DNA of 64,000 bases from Holacanthus passer. Its lineage: Eukaryota; Chordata; Actinopteri; Pomacanthidae. The stretch is taken from the NCBI GenBank assembly GCA_025331565.1, contig JAFREQ010000076.1:1054001-1118000 (forward strand), given 5' to 3'. The position numbers and the translations under genes are program-made. This document shows positions 36,720 to 48,600 of this stretch, one piece after another; position 1 is the stretch's first letter, and every line of letters starts with the position of its first letter. The notes under the pieces are model-generated. The model ran no database searches and was not told the origin of the DNA. It saw only the letters and a list, made by a program, of their open reading frames with translations.

Positions 36720-37010
36720 ATGGCAGGAGGGGACGAGGAAGAGGAGGAGATGGAGGGGGAAACAGCCAAAATACTGTGGTGGCATAAGGGGAGGAGTTGT
36801 GCTGTAAACAAATACATCACAGCATCCCAGCGCAGTGGCAGGAGGAGGAAGAGGAGTATAGGGGGAGGAGAATGGAGGAGGAGGAGCTAGACGACGGGGA
36901 GAACAGAAGGAAGAAGAGTAGAAGAAATAATTGCTGAAATAAGTGGGGAATAATGGGAGGAAAGGAGGAAGAAGAAGAGCCCGGGGATGAAGAGTGCAGT
37001 GGAGGATGAA
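36720..37010. repeat. polypurine tract
   Basis: Nearly uninterrupted GGA/GAAG-rich plus strand, densest at 36830-37005. Low-complexity purine:pyrimidine sequence; the minus-strand Ser/Pro frames across it are artefacts of composition. Confidence 0.8.
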
Positions 37011-37680
37011 GCAAAGGATTTGTGTGTTGATAAGAAGCTTCCTCTGGCCTCAACAAGAGAGAACTGTCTATTGACCTAAATGCATCTGACATCATCTGAT
37101 GAAAACCCACACAACCTATATCCCAACTACGAGGCTGCATCCTATGTGTGCATTTCTACACTCACTTCACTATTCATAATAGGCTCGTAAGGCCTGCACT
37201 TTCTTAAAGACTAATCTAAATGCAACTAAGAAATCGTCTTTTGTCTAAATTTGAAGGACACATTTGGTACATCGCTTGCATCTACCACTTATTTACTGTA
37301 ATCTCAGGTATTATAGAGCATTTGTGGGCTTACCACAAGTACAAAACAGCAAAACACACACCTATTCTAATGAAATCCTGACTCACATGTAGCCATTAGG
37401 GGGTCTGTTCTAGTTAGGTGTGCCGGTAAACCATGGCAGAGAACCACCGTGCACAATTCGACAGAATCAACTTTTGGACCACGTGTGGTCCACATGATCA
37501 CGTTTTTCCTCTTTATGTCACTATCATGTTGAAGCAAATGACCCAGAAACTGTCTCAACACCTGTTTCATTAAGATGATGTCAGGAGAAAGTTTCTACAG
37601 CAGAGTAGATCTTTTTCTTTTTTTTTTTTTTATAAAAGATTATGGAAATGAAAAAGTTTATGTTTTTTGCTGTGATAGAG

Positions 37681-38000
37681 GCATGGCTATAGGGATGGCG
37701 ATGCTGGTCTGTCAGGCTGTCCACCGCTTTGGCCCAGACATGACATACCTCAACAACTGTTTTGTGTTTTGACTGCCATAAAATTTTGTGCAAACATTCA
37801 TTGCCCTGAGAGGATGAATGTTAATCACTTTGGTGATCCTTTCTTCTTGCACCACAGGCAGGTCAAGGTTTTTACTTGTCCTGTAAAATATCTCAATATC
37901 TACTGGATGGACTGGCACAAGATTTGGTAAATGCGTTCATGGTCCAAAGAGGAGATCCCCTCACCACTTTTCATCTAGCTCCGCCATCAGGTCACTAATA
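37681..38000 (+). repeat. teleost dispersed repeat, copy 2
   Basis: Same family as 35620-36260: CCGCTTTGGCCCAGACATGA, AACATTCATTGCCCTGAGAG, CACTTTGGTGATCCTTTC and CTAGCTCCGCCATCAGGTCA. The marker recurs at 37794 and about 37934 (period near 140). Confidence 0.65.
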
Positions 38001-38089
38001 TTGTTAGGACCTATTTGTACCTCGAAGTCAGGTGGGCCTGTAATGACTTGGCGGCCAGAAGCAGGAAGGAAACAACAAATATAACAATG

Positions 38090-38330
38090 ATGGAAGGTGA
38101 GACAGGTGGTTGAAAGGAAGGGAAAGAATGGGGGAGGGAGACTAGAGACAAGCAAAGGACAAAGCAAGGAGAGAGCTTCGAAGGTAGGAGAGGTTGGAGA
38201 AAGGAAAGGAGTGGCAGTGACAGGTAGAGAGGGAGGAGTGGTGGAGGTAAACAGAAAATGAGGAACAAGGAAAGAAGGACCAAAAGAGAAAGGAAGGAGA
38301 AGAGGCCATGAACCCAACACCAATTTGAAG
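38090..38330. repeat. polypurine tract
   Basis: GGAAGG/GAGA-rich plus strand of about 240 bases directly after the second dispersed-repeat copy. No coding meaning. Confidence 0.75.
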
Positions 38331-39129
38331 CCGAGGACAAACTCTCACTCTCTCTCATTCTCTCTTTCATCCTGCCCTTGATCTATTCTTACTGTAGAGC
38401 TTCTGGAGTGGCTGCTCAAATGGTTTGCCATACTGCCCACGCCACACATCATTTGTTAACAGGGAACCCAGAGTTCTTGTGGTTGGGGAGCAGAGCTGCA
38501 TAGCAACGCCACAGCACTTCCTGTTCGGCCGGGGTTGAACGCCGGTGCCCGTTGTTCACCGCAGTGCCCCCTCTGCCTTTAGAAAAGCAGCCGGGAAGCA
38601 GTTCACTTACAATTGGCTTTGTGCTTCGTTGTGAGGAGAAGAGAAATGAGCGGAAAGGCAAAGCACCCTCAGTTCGCTGCACTCTTTAGCAGGCAGGGAC
38701 CTCTATATGGTTTAACTAATGGCTTTCTGAAGACCGACATTAGGATTTTTGGAATGATGGTGCTGATAGCTGAGCATTGCCATCAAAACTCAGCCTTTAA
38801 TTTTGAGTGTTTACAGAGCAAAAAAAAAATCATAATAGATTTTTGTTTGTATGTTGTTTGATTTGCTGTGATTGTTTTTCGTGTGTGTGTGTTTTGTTGA
38901 TCTGGATCTTCGTCCCCCAGGAGATTCAACCTATCCCCTTCTCTTCTTCTCTCCCTAGTTTGCATGTTATCACGGCTCTTTCTCCCTTTGTGTGTTTGTT
39001 TGTTACGCCTCTCTTTGTTTGTGTGGCTGGTCCTATTTCCAGGTATCCAGGTACCTTACTTTGTGGGTGACACCTGAAGCTGCTCATTTGTCCTCCTGGT
39101 TCCATCCTTTTCACTTATCTATAATCCTA

Positions 39130-39335
39130 ATTTGATATACTATGATTTTCTGTTGTGAATCTATTCTGTACATATGGCATCTATTGCATGTCTGTCCATC
39201 CTGGGAGGGGGACCAATCTAAAACAGAGCGTCTAAGGACAGGAGGTACGCTGTACAGATTGCAAAGCCCCTTGAGGCAAATTGTGTTTTGTGATATTGAA
39301 CTATATAAATTAAATTGACTTCAACTGACTTGATT
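39130..39335 (+). repeat. teleost repeat tail
   Basis: Contains TGTCTGTCCATCCTGGGAGG, GTCTAAGGACAGGAGGTACG and CAAAGCCCCTTGAGGCAAAT, then GTGATATTGAAC and a TTGACTT-type end. This order is the 3' end of a very common teleost interspersed repeat, here with an internal deletion between the first two blocks. Confidence 0.65.
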
Positions 39336-39603
39336 TTACTTTTTCCCGGGTGAAAAAAGTTTGAAACATTTAGAACACGTGAAAGGTGGTGAGGAGTGTG
39401 GACTTTCAATTGTCAGGAGCAAAACACTGTTAAATATGCTGTAAACAGAATGTGTGTCTCCATTTGCAGCATCCAGTTCAGTGATTATAGGGAACAGGTT
39501 TAAAGTGCTTTCACAGCCATAAATGCCAGGGCCTGCTGGGTTAACTCACATAAGCAGCTTAAGTAAGTTCAGACGTTTACTTGACGTGCCCTCTTGACTT
39601 TAC

Positions 39604-41420
39604 ATGCAATGCTGTCAGAGGTGGTGTGAGAAGAAATGTAAACATGGCAAGCGAGCTGGTATTCATGCTATGCTAAAGGCTAACCCCACCAGACCAGCTC
39701 TCCCAAGTGTTTTCCTCGCTAATGTCCGTTCCCTGGACAGTAAACTGGACTACATCGGACTACAGCTGACTACTCAGTGCAAGATGAAGGGCAAACATCG
39801 CCATCCATTCAGCTGAACGGACTAACCTCTCTTGTGTGGATAGGGACGCCTGATCTCTCAGTGAGACCCAAGCAGGGTTGTGTTTATATCAACAGTGAAT
39901 GGTGTGCGAACATTACACTGATCTCCAGCCACTGTTTGCTGTTGGTGGAACACACTATGTGACTGTAAAGTGTCATCCGTTCATCACCATCATGGTGATG
40001 ATCATGGCTGTGTATAGGGAGCCAACAGTGAACTTCATACATCTTGTCGTCTTCTTTATCATGGCCAGAGATTTCAACAATGCAATCTCAAAACTTTTTT
40101 CCCCAAATCCTATCAGCATGTCAGCATTGCTACCAATGGGTGAACAGTCTGGATCTGATGAACACAAACATCCATGACTGATACAAGGCTGAACCCCACC
40201 CCAACCTTGTGGTGCAAAATTTTGTTTACATATCATAGTGCGTCCAGCCGGAGCTACCTCAGCCCTATAAGACTGTTTTCACTGCACAGACTAGACCATA
40301 TTCAATGAAACCCCCACCCATGAACATGTAACTGCTCTGGAGGAGTATGCAGCATCTAAGATTGGCTATATCAGCAAGTGCACAGATGATGTCACTGTGT
40401 CCAAGAACACCATCATATGTGCTAACCAGAAACCATGGATGTCCACTCAGGTCTGTGCACTGCTGAAAACCTGACACGCTGCCTTAGAATTTGGGGATAT
40501 GGCAGCCCTCAGATCTGCTAGGGCTAACGTGTCCAGGGTCATCAGGGTAGCAAAGTGCGCACATGCACAGAAAGGAAGAACAGGAAGACTGTTCTCACCA
40601 CATTATCTCCCTGAGCCAGGCAGGCCCTTCGTGCTTCAAAACCACAACCATCATCCTAGTGCCAAAAAGGTCAACGGCGTCCAGCCTCAATAACTGTCGC
40701 CCTGTACATCAATCACAGTGAATTGCTTCGAGAGGCTAGTCATTGGTTGCATCATATCCCGTCTCCCCACCTCACTTGACAACCTCAAGTTTGCATATCA
40801 CCCAGACAGGTCCACTAACCCTGACCCATCAGCAATGATGATAAGACAGCATACAGAGATGAGGTGGAACAACCTGTCTCTCACTGTCGATAAGACAAAA
40901 GAGATGACAATTGACAATTCAGGAGGACGCACCTCCCTGACTATGAAGGCATAACAGCGTCTCCGCTGTCTCCGTCATCTGAAGACAACCAGCCTCCCCC
41001 CACCCATCCTGTTCACCTTCTACAGGTGAACGATCAGGTGCCCTGACCAGCTACATCCAACCTCAAGTCTCTACAGAGGACAGTAAAGTCAGTCGGGTCC
41101 ATCACTGGGACCTCTCTCCCCTCCATCCATGACATTTACACTAAATGCCACCAAAGCATTTGGGATCCTTCATACTCATCAACAGCTTCTTCCCCCAAGC
41201 TCAACACAATGATCAAGGGCTCATGGACACACCCCTTCAGTGCACACACACACACACACACACACCTGCACTAGTCACTTCATACCATACGTCACTTTAC
41301 TGGCCAGCATAGCCTGTCTGACTACTTGTACTACTGCTTTTGCACTACTTATACTTTACACTTGTTCTAAACTCTCATTATGTTTAAGCACCCTGCAGGT
41401 TGTTTCTCTTGTTACTCTTG
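39604..41420 (+). pseudogene. degenerate non-LTR retrotransposon (L2/Rex-like LINE), 5'-truncated
   Basis: A broken second ORF of a fish LINE. 39604-39816 reads through ANPTRPALPSVFLANVRSL and DSKLDYIGLQ, the opening of the endonuclease domain. About 39866-40030 retains YINSEWCANITLISSHC and VYREPTV. 40425-40570 holds NQKPWMSTQV-like sequence in a broken frame. 40718-40954 has ERLVIGCIISRLPTSLDNLK and FAYHPDRST, then jumps to MRWNNLSLTVDKTKEMTID, so the catalytic core of the reverse transcriptase between those blocks is missing. 40955-41230 keeps LPPPILFTFYR. Multiple frameshifts; the element is dead. Confidence 0.8.
41242..41265. repeat. (CA)n microsatellite
   Basis: CA run inside the LINE relic, between the coding remnant and its 3' UTR. 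Confidence 0.9.
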
Positions 41421-41684
41421 CACGTGGCCTAGTGGTTTGGAACTGGTCGCCGGGTCGAGTCCCCGGACTGACAAGAGGTTGAGGTGGGAAAGTGAGAGCA
41501 ACTGCTTGTCCCAGTCACCACCACTATGGGCCCCTGAGCAAGGCCCTTAACCCCTGACTGCTTCCCAGGCACTGCACCACGGCAGCCCTCTGCTCCTGGT
41601 ATGTATAGTTAAAAAAAGGTTAACTATGAATAGGATGGGTGAAATGCAGAATTGGAATTTCCCCAAGGGGATCAATAAAGTTTA
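41421..41684 (+). mobile_element. tRNA-derived SINE inserted in the LINE tail
   Basis: tRNA-like head with A box near 41425 (TGGCCTAGTGG) and B box GGGTCGAGTCC at 41452-41462. Then the conserved GAGCAAGGCCCTTAACCCC block and a LINE-type tail GGAATTTCCCCAAGGGGATC with CAATAAAG. Sequence on both sides (41270-41420 and 41690-41825) reads as one continuous LINE 3' end. Confidence 0.75.
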
Positions 41685-41825
41685 GATTTATATAATGCTC
41701 ATTATATCATTCTTTTTGTTTTGCACCTTTGATCAGAAGAAACTTGATTGTGTTCCTCTATCTACCGTACTGTGTTGTAGACAGACAGATGACAATAAAG
41801 TCTCTCTTATCTTATCTCTCTTATC
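41685..41825 (+). repeat. remaining 3' end of the split LINE
   Basis: TTTGCACCTTTGATCAGAAG, then GACAATAAAGTCTCTCTTAT with a short CTTAT-type repeated terminus, as expected for the end of the fish LINE whose body lies at 39604-41420. Confidence 0.6.
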
Positions 41826-44800
41826 TTTGTATCATCCCTGCTTCCATGGTCATGCAACCATTTCTGGTCTAGTGTACACTCACATTCAAGGACAAGATAT
41901 CATGAAACAAATTGGCTGCAATTTAAGCTAATGCCACACATTACTTTGGTTGCATACTAATAATTATTCCCTTGATTTGCATCACTGTCTGTCATATGTT
42001 TGGAGTCTTTTTCATTTTCCAATGGAAATGTTAAAGATTAACGACATTCAGGGGAGTTTACTTTAAAACATATTTCTCTATTGTCATCAATTTATTTAAT
42101 CAAACACAAATTAAGAACACACTCAAATCAGCCTCTGTGGGTCTTTTTTCACAGCAGGAAAAGCACAGATGCATTTAATATAAGCTGATTAAGAAGGCTT
42201 TGCTCCATGTAGGTGTGCACATCCAGAGCCCTGGTGTGCATGTTGGCTCAGTGGCACAGTTTACTGGGACAATTAAAGGTATCTTGTGGCATTTACACAT
42301 ACACATAGGATAGAAACATAGGATTTCCTTACTCATGCTACATTTGCAAGTCAATTCTTTAATATTTTGTAACTTGTATTGTAGCTTGATGAAGTGGAAT
42401 AGCATAAAAAGAGGGATGTCATATAGCCTGCATTCACTACACATAGCGCCATACATATACATGGACATCATTGTATGGTGGCATGTGAACATAAAACCTA
42501 CTTATCAAAACATTGATGTACTGATGGTCAAAACCCCCTTTCAATAACCTTTAAATTTAAGGGAGTCATCATTTTTAGTGACACCTTTGCCTTTCCTGCT
42601 AAGACAAGTTACATGTCTGCCATGAGAAAGGCCTGTTGGTAGTAAGAAGGAATATACTTTTCTCTGGCATGACATTTTGAACAAACTGAAACGTAAGGCA
42701 GAGGAAAGCAGATCATCCATTGATTTATAAAGACAGAGCAATAAATAGACGATGTTAATGCTTAGATATTAGCCTCTACCCCCACCTAGCGGTTAATATT
42801 GTTTACTACAGAGGTTTTCAAAGTGGCCTCCGTAGGGGGGCTACAAACAGTTTCATGGGAGACTCAGTGAATGGAAGTGAAAAAAATTATATATTAGTTA
42901 TCAAAAGGAGATCACATAGAAAAGCCCAAATGTGCTTGATTTTCTTAATAAGATAGTTCAGAGATACATTAGTTTTTGGGGAATTTTACTTTTGTTTCCC
43001 ACTTTCCTAGGATCAGAAACTAAGAAATACCTTTGTTTTTTTTGTTTTTTACATGGCTCCTTAGTTCTACATAATCACAGATACAAAAGCAACTCCACTC
43101 TTTAAACTTCATTTTGAAATGTTTTTGTTTAGACCATCCAGACCTTTGTAATCACATTAGAAGTTGGCAGTGATACCAGTGATTACTTTGTCCCTTCATG
43201 AATTTTTTAGACCATCATGTCGATGCGAATTTAATTTCCCCAACATAACAAACAACAAATCTTCTGTTGCTGATCTGTTTCCTAACCATGAACAAGAACT
43301 GTTCATGTGCTGACTAACAAACAACTTGCTGACAAATCATGACTGATACCAGGATTGTTCTAACTAAAAAGTCTGTGTCTGACTGAAACTGAAGGACCCA
43401 CTTGGCTTTGTAAGATGGTCACCAACATAACTAGCTTGACTGGTTTGTGACATATAGCCTGCTCTGTACTGTGCGAATGCGTAACACCTGAATAGAGTGA
43501 ATGGTCAGTTACAACTTGAACTTCCACCTCCTGTCCAATCATAACCCCCTGTGCGAAACATTACATGATCTCTGCACAGGAGTGGCAGCTGGTATATTGA
43601 GCTCTAAAACATGAGTTCTCATTCAGTTCAGCGGATTTGTGCTGACATTTTGCTTCACTGACTTACTGCGTGGTGTAACATATCCAGTATTAATTTTAAT
43701 ATGAAGACGTAAAATCCTCTAAATACGACTGGCTTTCCATTTTTGACTATGGTTCTTGACAGGCCCAAGAAAAACTGCCACATAAGACAGAAAATCTGTA
43801 TGTAGTTTTTAATGTGGTCTAACATTCATGAGTCAAATGGAAATAGAATCATCACGCAGATGTTTAACGAGGCTCGGAATAAAAACGTTTCCGCTCTAAA
43901 AGCCTTTGTCTGGCTTTCAGATGCAGAAATGAGCCAAACAAAGACAGCTTTGGCCTAGTTTACAGCCTCAGCATCACCCTGGTTTCCCGGTTGTTATCAA
44001 TAATCCTCTCGTGACATTAATAACCACCTCTTCTGCAAACAGCAATTTAACCTGCTTTCTAACTGGCAAACTCAGCCACACACAAGCAGATGGCTCCTCT
44101 TGTTTCACCACACAAAGAAGCTGATAAACTCACTACAACAAACATTGCTGAGGTACCTTTAAACAAGGCACTGACACAAATTGCTGTTAGCTTTGGGGGT
44201 GGAGTTCATTTTTATTATTTTTATAGTGTTGTGTATAGATCTGTCTGTATTTTCCAGAGCAGGCATCTCTCTGCAACATGTGGGAGATGTGTGCGCCATT
44301 GCAGTCTGTGTGTCTGCAGAGGAAAAACACTTGAACACTGAACAGTGCTGTTAAAATGTTATCATAACAAAAAAAAATCTTTTTTGCATTATGTTTTTTT
44401 TCTAAACTGCACATTGTCATTTATATCTTTGCATCATGACAATAAAAAACCTTTTCATACCACTCACACATACATCTCCAAGTAATATATTCTTGAAATA
44501 TATGATTTGTTATTAAACTACATTTTAAAATTCAGGCTGTGCACTGCAATATCAGCCTCAGTAAATAAATAAATCTGTTGTTTACTATTACAGTCATGAT
44601 CATTCATATGATAATCACTGATGGAGCTATAAGCACTATTGTGTAGCACTGCAGCTGAACACCTGTGTAATTTGAAGTCAAACTATCATTTCCTACACTT
44701 AAAGACATACAATTTGCGTTTTTTAATGTCAGGGTGGGTGGAAAAACAGGTGTGATGTGTTTTTAAAGGGAAGTGAGTTTTGCATAATTTTGTAGATCTG

Positions 44801-45332
44801 GCATGTGAGTCATTTGTCAGTGTTTCAGTTTTAGTTTCTTTGCTTTTTGATACTTTTAAAACTACAGCACTGATACTGTACATTACTTTGACAACATATT
44901 CAATGTTAATTCATTTAGTCAGACGGATCATGGGAATTTCCTTGATTATTATTTTTACAGCTTTAGATAAGCACCCTAATTATTACTCTGTGGTCTAAAT
45001 TTATGGTTTTATTGCATTATGGACTTGATTTTTTTTTTATCCACTAAGATTTTTATGTGACCTGTCTAAATAAGCATTTTGATGACAACATGTAAAGTAA
45101 AATGTAAATACAGCTTTTAACAAAACTGGCACCCAAGCTAGTTTTAACCAAACAGTGATTTACTTTATTTGGACTATCCAGCAGATCAGATGTCGCCTGT
45201 AAATCAGACTTAACCCGAGGTGAAATGGAGCTGAAGTTTGTATCGTTGAACAGTATTTTCTACAACTGTAACTGTAACCGAGGCTTGAGAACCTGAATGA
45301 AACAGGTGCGTTTGTTTTTGGTCGCGAATGCG

Positions 45333-45370
45333 CCGCCCAGCCTTTTTTTTTTTTTTTGCCGTTTGGGCGG
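45333..45370 (+). promoter_or_regulatory. rhpn2: probable rhpn2 promoter element: opposed GC boxes
   Basis: CCGCCC (45333-45338) and GGGCGG (45365-45370) face each other across a T-run (45343-45357), within CpG-containing sequence about 170-200 bases before the rhpn2 start codon. GC boxes are bound by Sp/KLF factors. No TATA box is seen. Confidence 0.45.
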
Positions 45371-45534
45371 AGTTTCTGGTTCCTGCTGGAAAAGTCCCTG
45401 TTTGAGCAAAGTCAGAGCAGACACATAGTCGGAGGAGAGAGGAAACTCACCTGTCGGATAGCAGATATCTGGTTTCGGTCACTTTGAATTCACTTGTTTT
45501 TCCTCTGAGGTTTCGCCCGGCCGGAGTCTTCAGG

Positions 45535-45600
45535 ATGACGGACACTCTTTTACCAAACGGCATCAAAGACAGCGGAGGAGACAACAACTATTTCAGAAAG
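45535..45600 (+). CDS. rhpn2: rhpn2 exon 1
   Basis: 22 codons, MTDTLLPNGIKDSGGDNNYF then RK, followed by GTCAGT. Phase 0 end. The 5' UTR start is unknown; the GC boxes suggest initiation near 45390-45430. Confidence 0.9.
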
Positions 45601-48600
45601 GTCAGTTTTATCTCTCCACTCTTCTGCTAGCTAACAAAACCACTCATCAAAATCATGACCAGCGACCATTTTACAGCTGAACATGGGCAAATAACATCAT
45701 TAGCTTACTGTTAGCTTACTGTTTCTGACATTTTAAAGACTTGACTGGAGACTTTAAACCGTTCATATCTACATTTTCATCTCAATTCATTGCTAATGTA
45801 GCATTCAAAAGGCTCTCAATTAACATATTTAATATCTAATTTATTGCCTCTTTCTCCTCACCAGACGGCTAATATAATAATATTACCCTCTGCCTAAACA
45901 CTTAATAGTATTTAACTACAGTAGCCTACCAATGTTGGCAGTTTTAATCTGTACATTAACTGAGGATAGAAACTGTTTTGAAATGTATTAGCTGCAATAA
46001 AACATAGAATGAATTAAAGGTGCACATGAAACATCACATGGAGAAAAACTTGAAGTAATGCATTTCATTTGATTCTTAAAAACAGCAGCCATCAGTCTTT
46101 AATCTATTACAACACACACTGCTGCTCCTGATGTGTCACCAACAGCACACACACACACACACACACTGTCAGTTTCAGCTGTCAGTTGTGTGTGTGTGTT
46201 CCTCCAAGAAAAGCTGTATCTCCTGCAGTTCCTGATAGTGAGATAGACTGAAAGGGCAGTGACCAAACATCCCATAATTAACATAATCAGCCCCCTGCTG
46301 TTGTCAGAGGTGATTGAGTTTGTTTATACCTCTGGTAAATTTAGGTCAGATTATCCTCCTGCCCTTGGATAATTTTGGCAGACCTGTTTTGTTCTCACTT
46401 TTTATCTGGTAATAATTGGTTCAATATTTCTTCAGAGCTCTGTTTTCCATTTCCTTTCTTTTGTCTTCACAACAAATGATTGTTGTGTTCAAGAGACCAC
46501 CAAAGCCCTGACCTTTGACCCTTTCTGTTGATTGACTGTATCTTACAATTGCACACGAGGGAGGTGCTCTGGATAACAGCATCAGTTCGGAGACAGAAAT
46601 GTAAATGTCAGTACCAGGTTATCTAAATTGTTCCTCAGATAAGAAGAACGTTTTCCCTGCCTGCATTTGTGATGAAGTTGAAGCCTTTTCATCATGTTAA
46701 TTAGCTGGTGAGCTATCATTATGTGCTGGTAATCAGTAAAGTAATCAGTATTCATTGAATCAGGACAAGCAGAGAAACCTCTCCAACCAGTTTTACGTTT
46801 CGTATATCTGCGACTGTAACATTCGAGAGCTATGAGTTTGTCTAGACTGAGGCTATGAGAAAGGCGCTTGGCAGTGTTTGAGTGATTATCTAATGTGTTT
46901 TTACTGAGTTCTCTGTCTGCCATGCTGTGGTCTGTGTCTCATTCCTCCACATTTGTACTAGTGTCCTCAACTGGAGTGTTTTTATGGACAAGCTTGTTTA
47001 GATGGCCATCTGAACAGGGCCTTTGTGTCTTTCAATCCCCCCGAATCCCCCTCTGAACGCTGTCTGGATTTAGGCTCTGTGCTGCACTTCCTGTGTCTAT
47101 AAAAAGGTCAGTGGGAGCCAGGGTCTGGCACTGCCACAGGACATGATGGGAGACTGCAGAGGCTGATACCTCAATCATAAACTGTTTTCTTTATTACTGT
47201 AGCACACATCGTTCTCACTCTCTCTACATGTCCTTTGTTGAATGCTCAGTAGTTTTTACTTTCATTGCAGAGACTCTTCTCAGTTTAAAAAGGCTTGCAC
47301 ATTCACTGAAACCACAAAGTAATGAGTTCTGCATTCTCATTTTGTCATGTTAAAGAGATTTGCAATTTGGAAACTTTTAGGTCAAATTTTAACTAAGTGG
47401 AGCCAGGATGATCTTTGCATTCAGTTTTTGTGCCCCTGTGTCTCTTGGGTGAAAATGAGTTTAATGATTTACAAGGCCTCACTGGGCTCAGTCAATGCTC
47501 CGGGGAGCTGCTGTGGTTCAGGGCTTCCTTCCCAGCCGTCCACTATTTCACCTCCAGCTGGCTGAGGTCCGACTGGACGACTGCAGGATGGAAAGATGGC
47601 AGGACAAAAAGCCGAATCGGCATGTTTCTTCTCCTTATCCACCTCAGCCAACGAGAGCATTGACGTAGCATCTGGCCCGAGGCCGTCCTTCAGCCAGACC
47701 ACAGACACAAATTGACAACATGTGTCCTGGTTCACAAACCAGACAAGCTCCCTCAACTTGGAAACACACTTAAGATTCCCTCAGCAGGGTTTGTATTGGA
47801 CAAATGAGAGATGCAGCTGTCACCAAATATTGTCTCTTTCAGTAGTTCACTGAATATAAAGATGTCATTCTTTGGATGGAGGAATGAAGCTGACCCCCCC
47901 AAGTGAAGAGCGTCACCACTGTAATTGGAGTGGATTCGTCATGAAGAGGCGTGAATTTTGAGATACTGAGCACATAACACAACTGGTGGCTGTAGCCTCT
48001 TCTTGGCTGGTTGCCAGTCTTAATCACCAGTTGAATAAACCAACTACCCCATGAAGCATTGCTCTACATCTTTATGAAGCCTCGGTTATACAACAGCAGG
48101 ATGATTTCCTGTTTGATGGCTACGATAATGGACGGGACTGTCTTTGTGTTTTGCTCCATTGAAGTGTTTTGTTCGCTGATAGAGAAAGACTGTCCTCTTT
48201 GATTATGCCAGTGGGTAGGAGGGGTTCAATTCCCTGAGCGATTCAGTGGGTTAGGCAAGGCAGTAGCATAGCCATAGCTTGTGGTCCAGTTTCATTTGAT
48301 ATGATGCTGATCAAGTTTTCATTTAACTGGTCTGTGATGTGACAGTCAAGCACAGCAGCATTACCTCTCACTATTTCCAGTGCTAAATTAAATCAAGTGA
48401 GTTCTATGAAGATTAAGGATGATTTTTTTATAAGCATCAAGACAGACAGACAAGCTGCAGAGCTAAAGTAGAAATGTTCAAGATGATCCAAAACGTGAAA
48501 GTCATAGTTTCTGTGTCTAAGGTTACCAGAGGTAGAGGTGTGGTATCAAACCATCTGTTGTATGGACTGTATATGACTGTATTCTTGATGATGAAACAAT

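Larger units (their letters stand above)
31038..45534. other. 14.5 kb intergenic region between divergent slc7a10 and rhpn2
   Basis: Contains both promoters and no protein gene that I can support. Recognisable content: a T/C-rich repeat-like stretch (33720-34242), two copies of a teleost dispersed repeat (35620-36260, 37681-38000), polypurine tracts (36720-37010, 38090-38330), a repeat tail (39130-39335), a LINE relic with nested SINE (39604-41825), and unassigned AT-rich sequence from 42 to 45 kb. 31320-33700 shows nothing beyond low-complexity AT and CA runs (33001-33030). Confidence 0.6.

Noticed and set aside
36817..38370. Ser/Pro/Leu-rich minus-strand frames
   Set aside because: Generated by the polypurine tracts on the opposite strand.
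38460..38600. GC-rich patch with an X-box-like CATAGCAAC motif as a possible enhancer or promoter
   Set aside because: A single half-matching motif with no associated exon; insufficient support.
47469..47756. Possible exon or gene in rhpn2 intron 1 (95-codon minus frame, GC-richer patch)
   Set aside because: Low resemblance to any family I know and no convincing splice partners; left unannotated.
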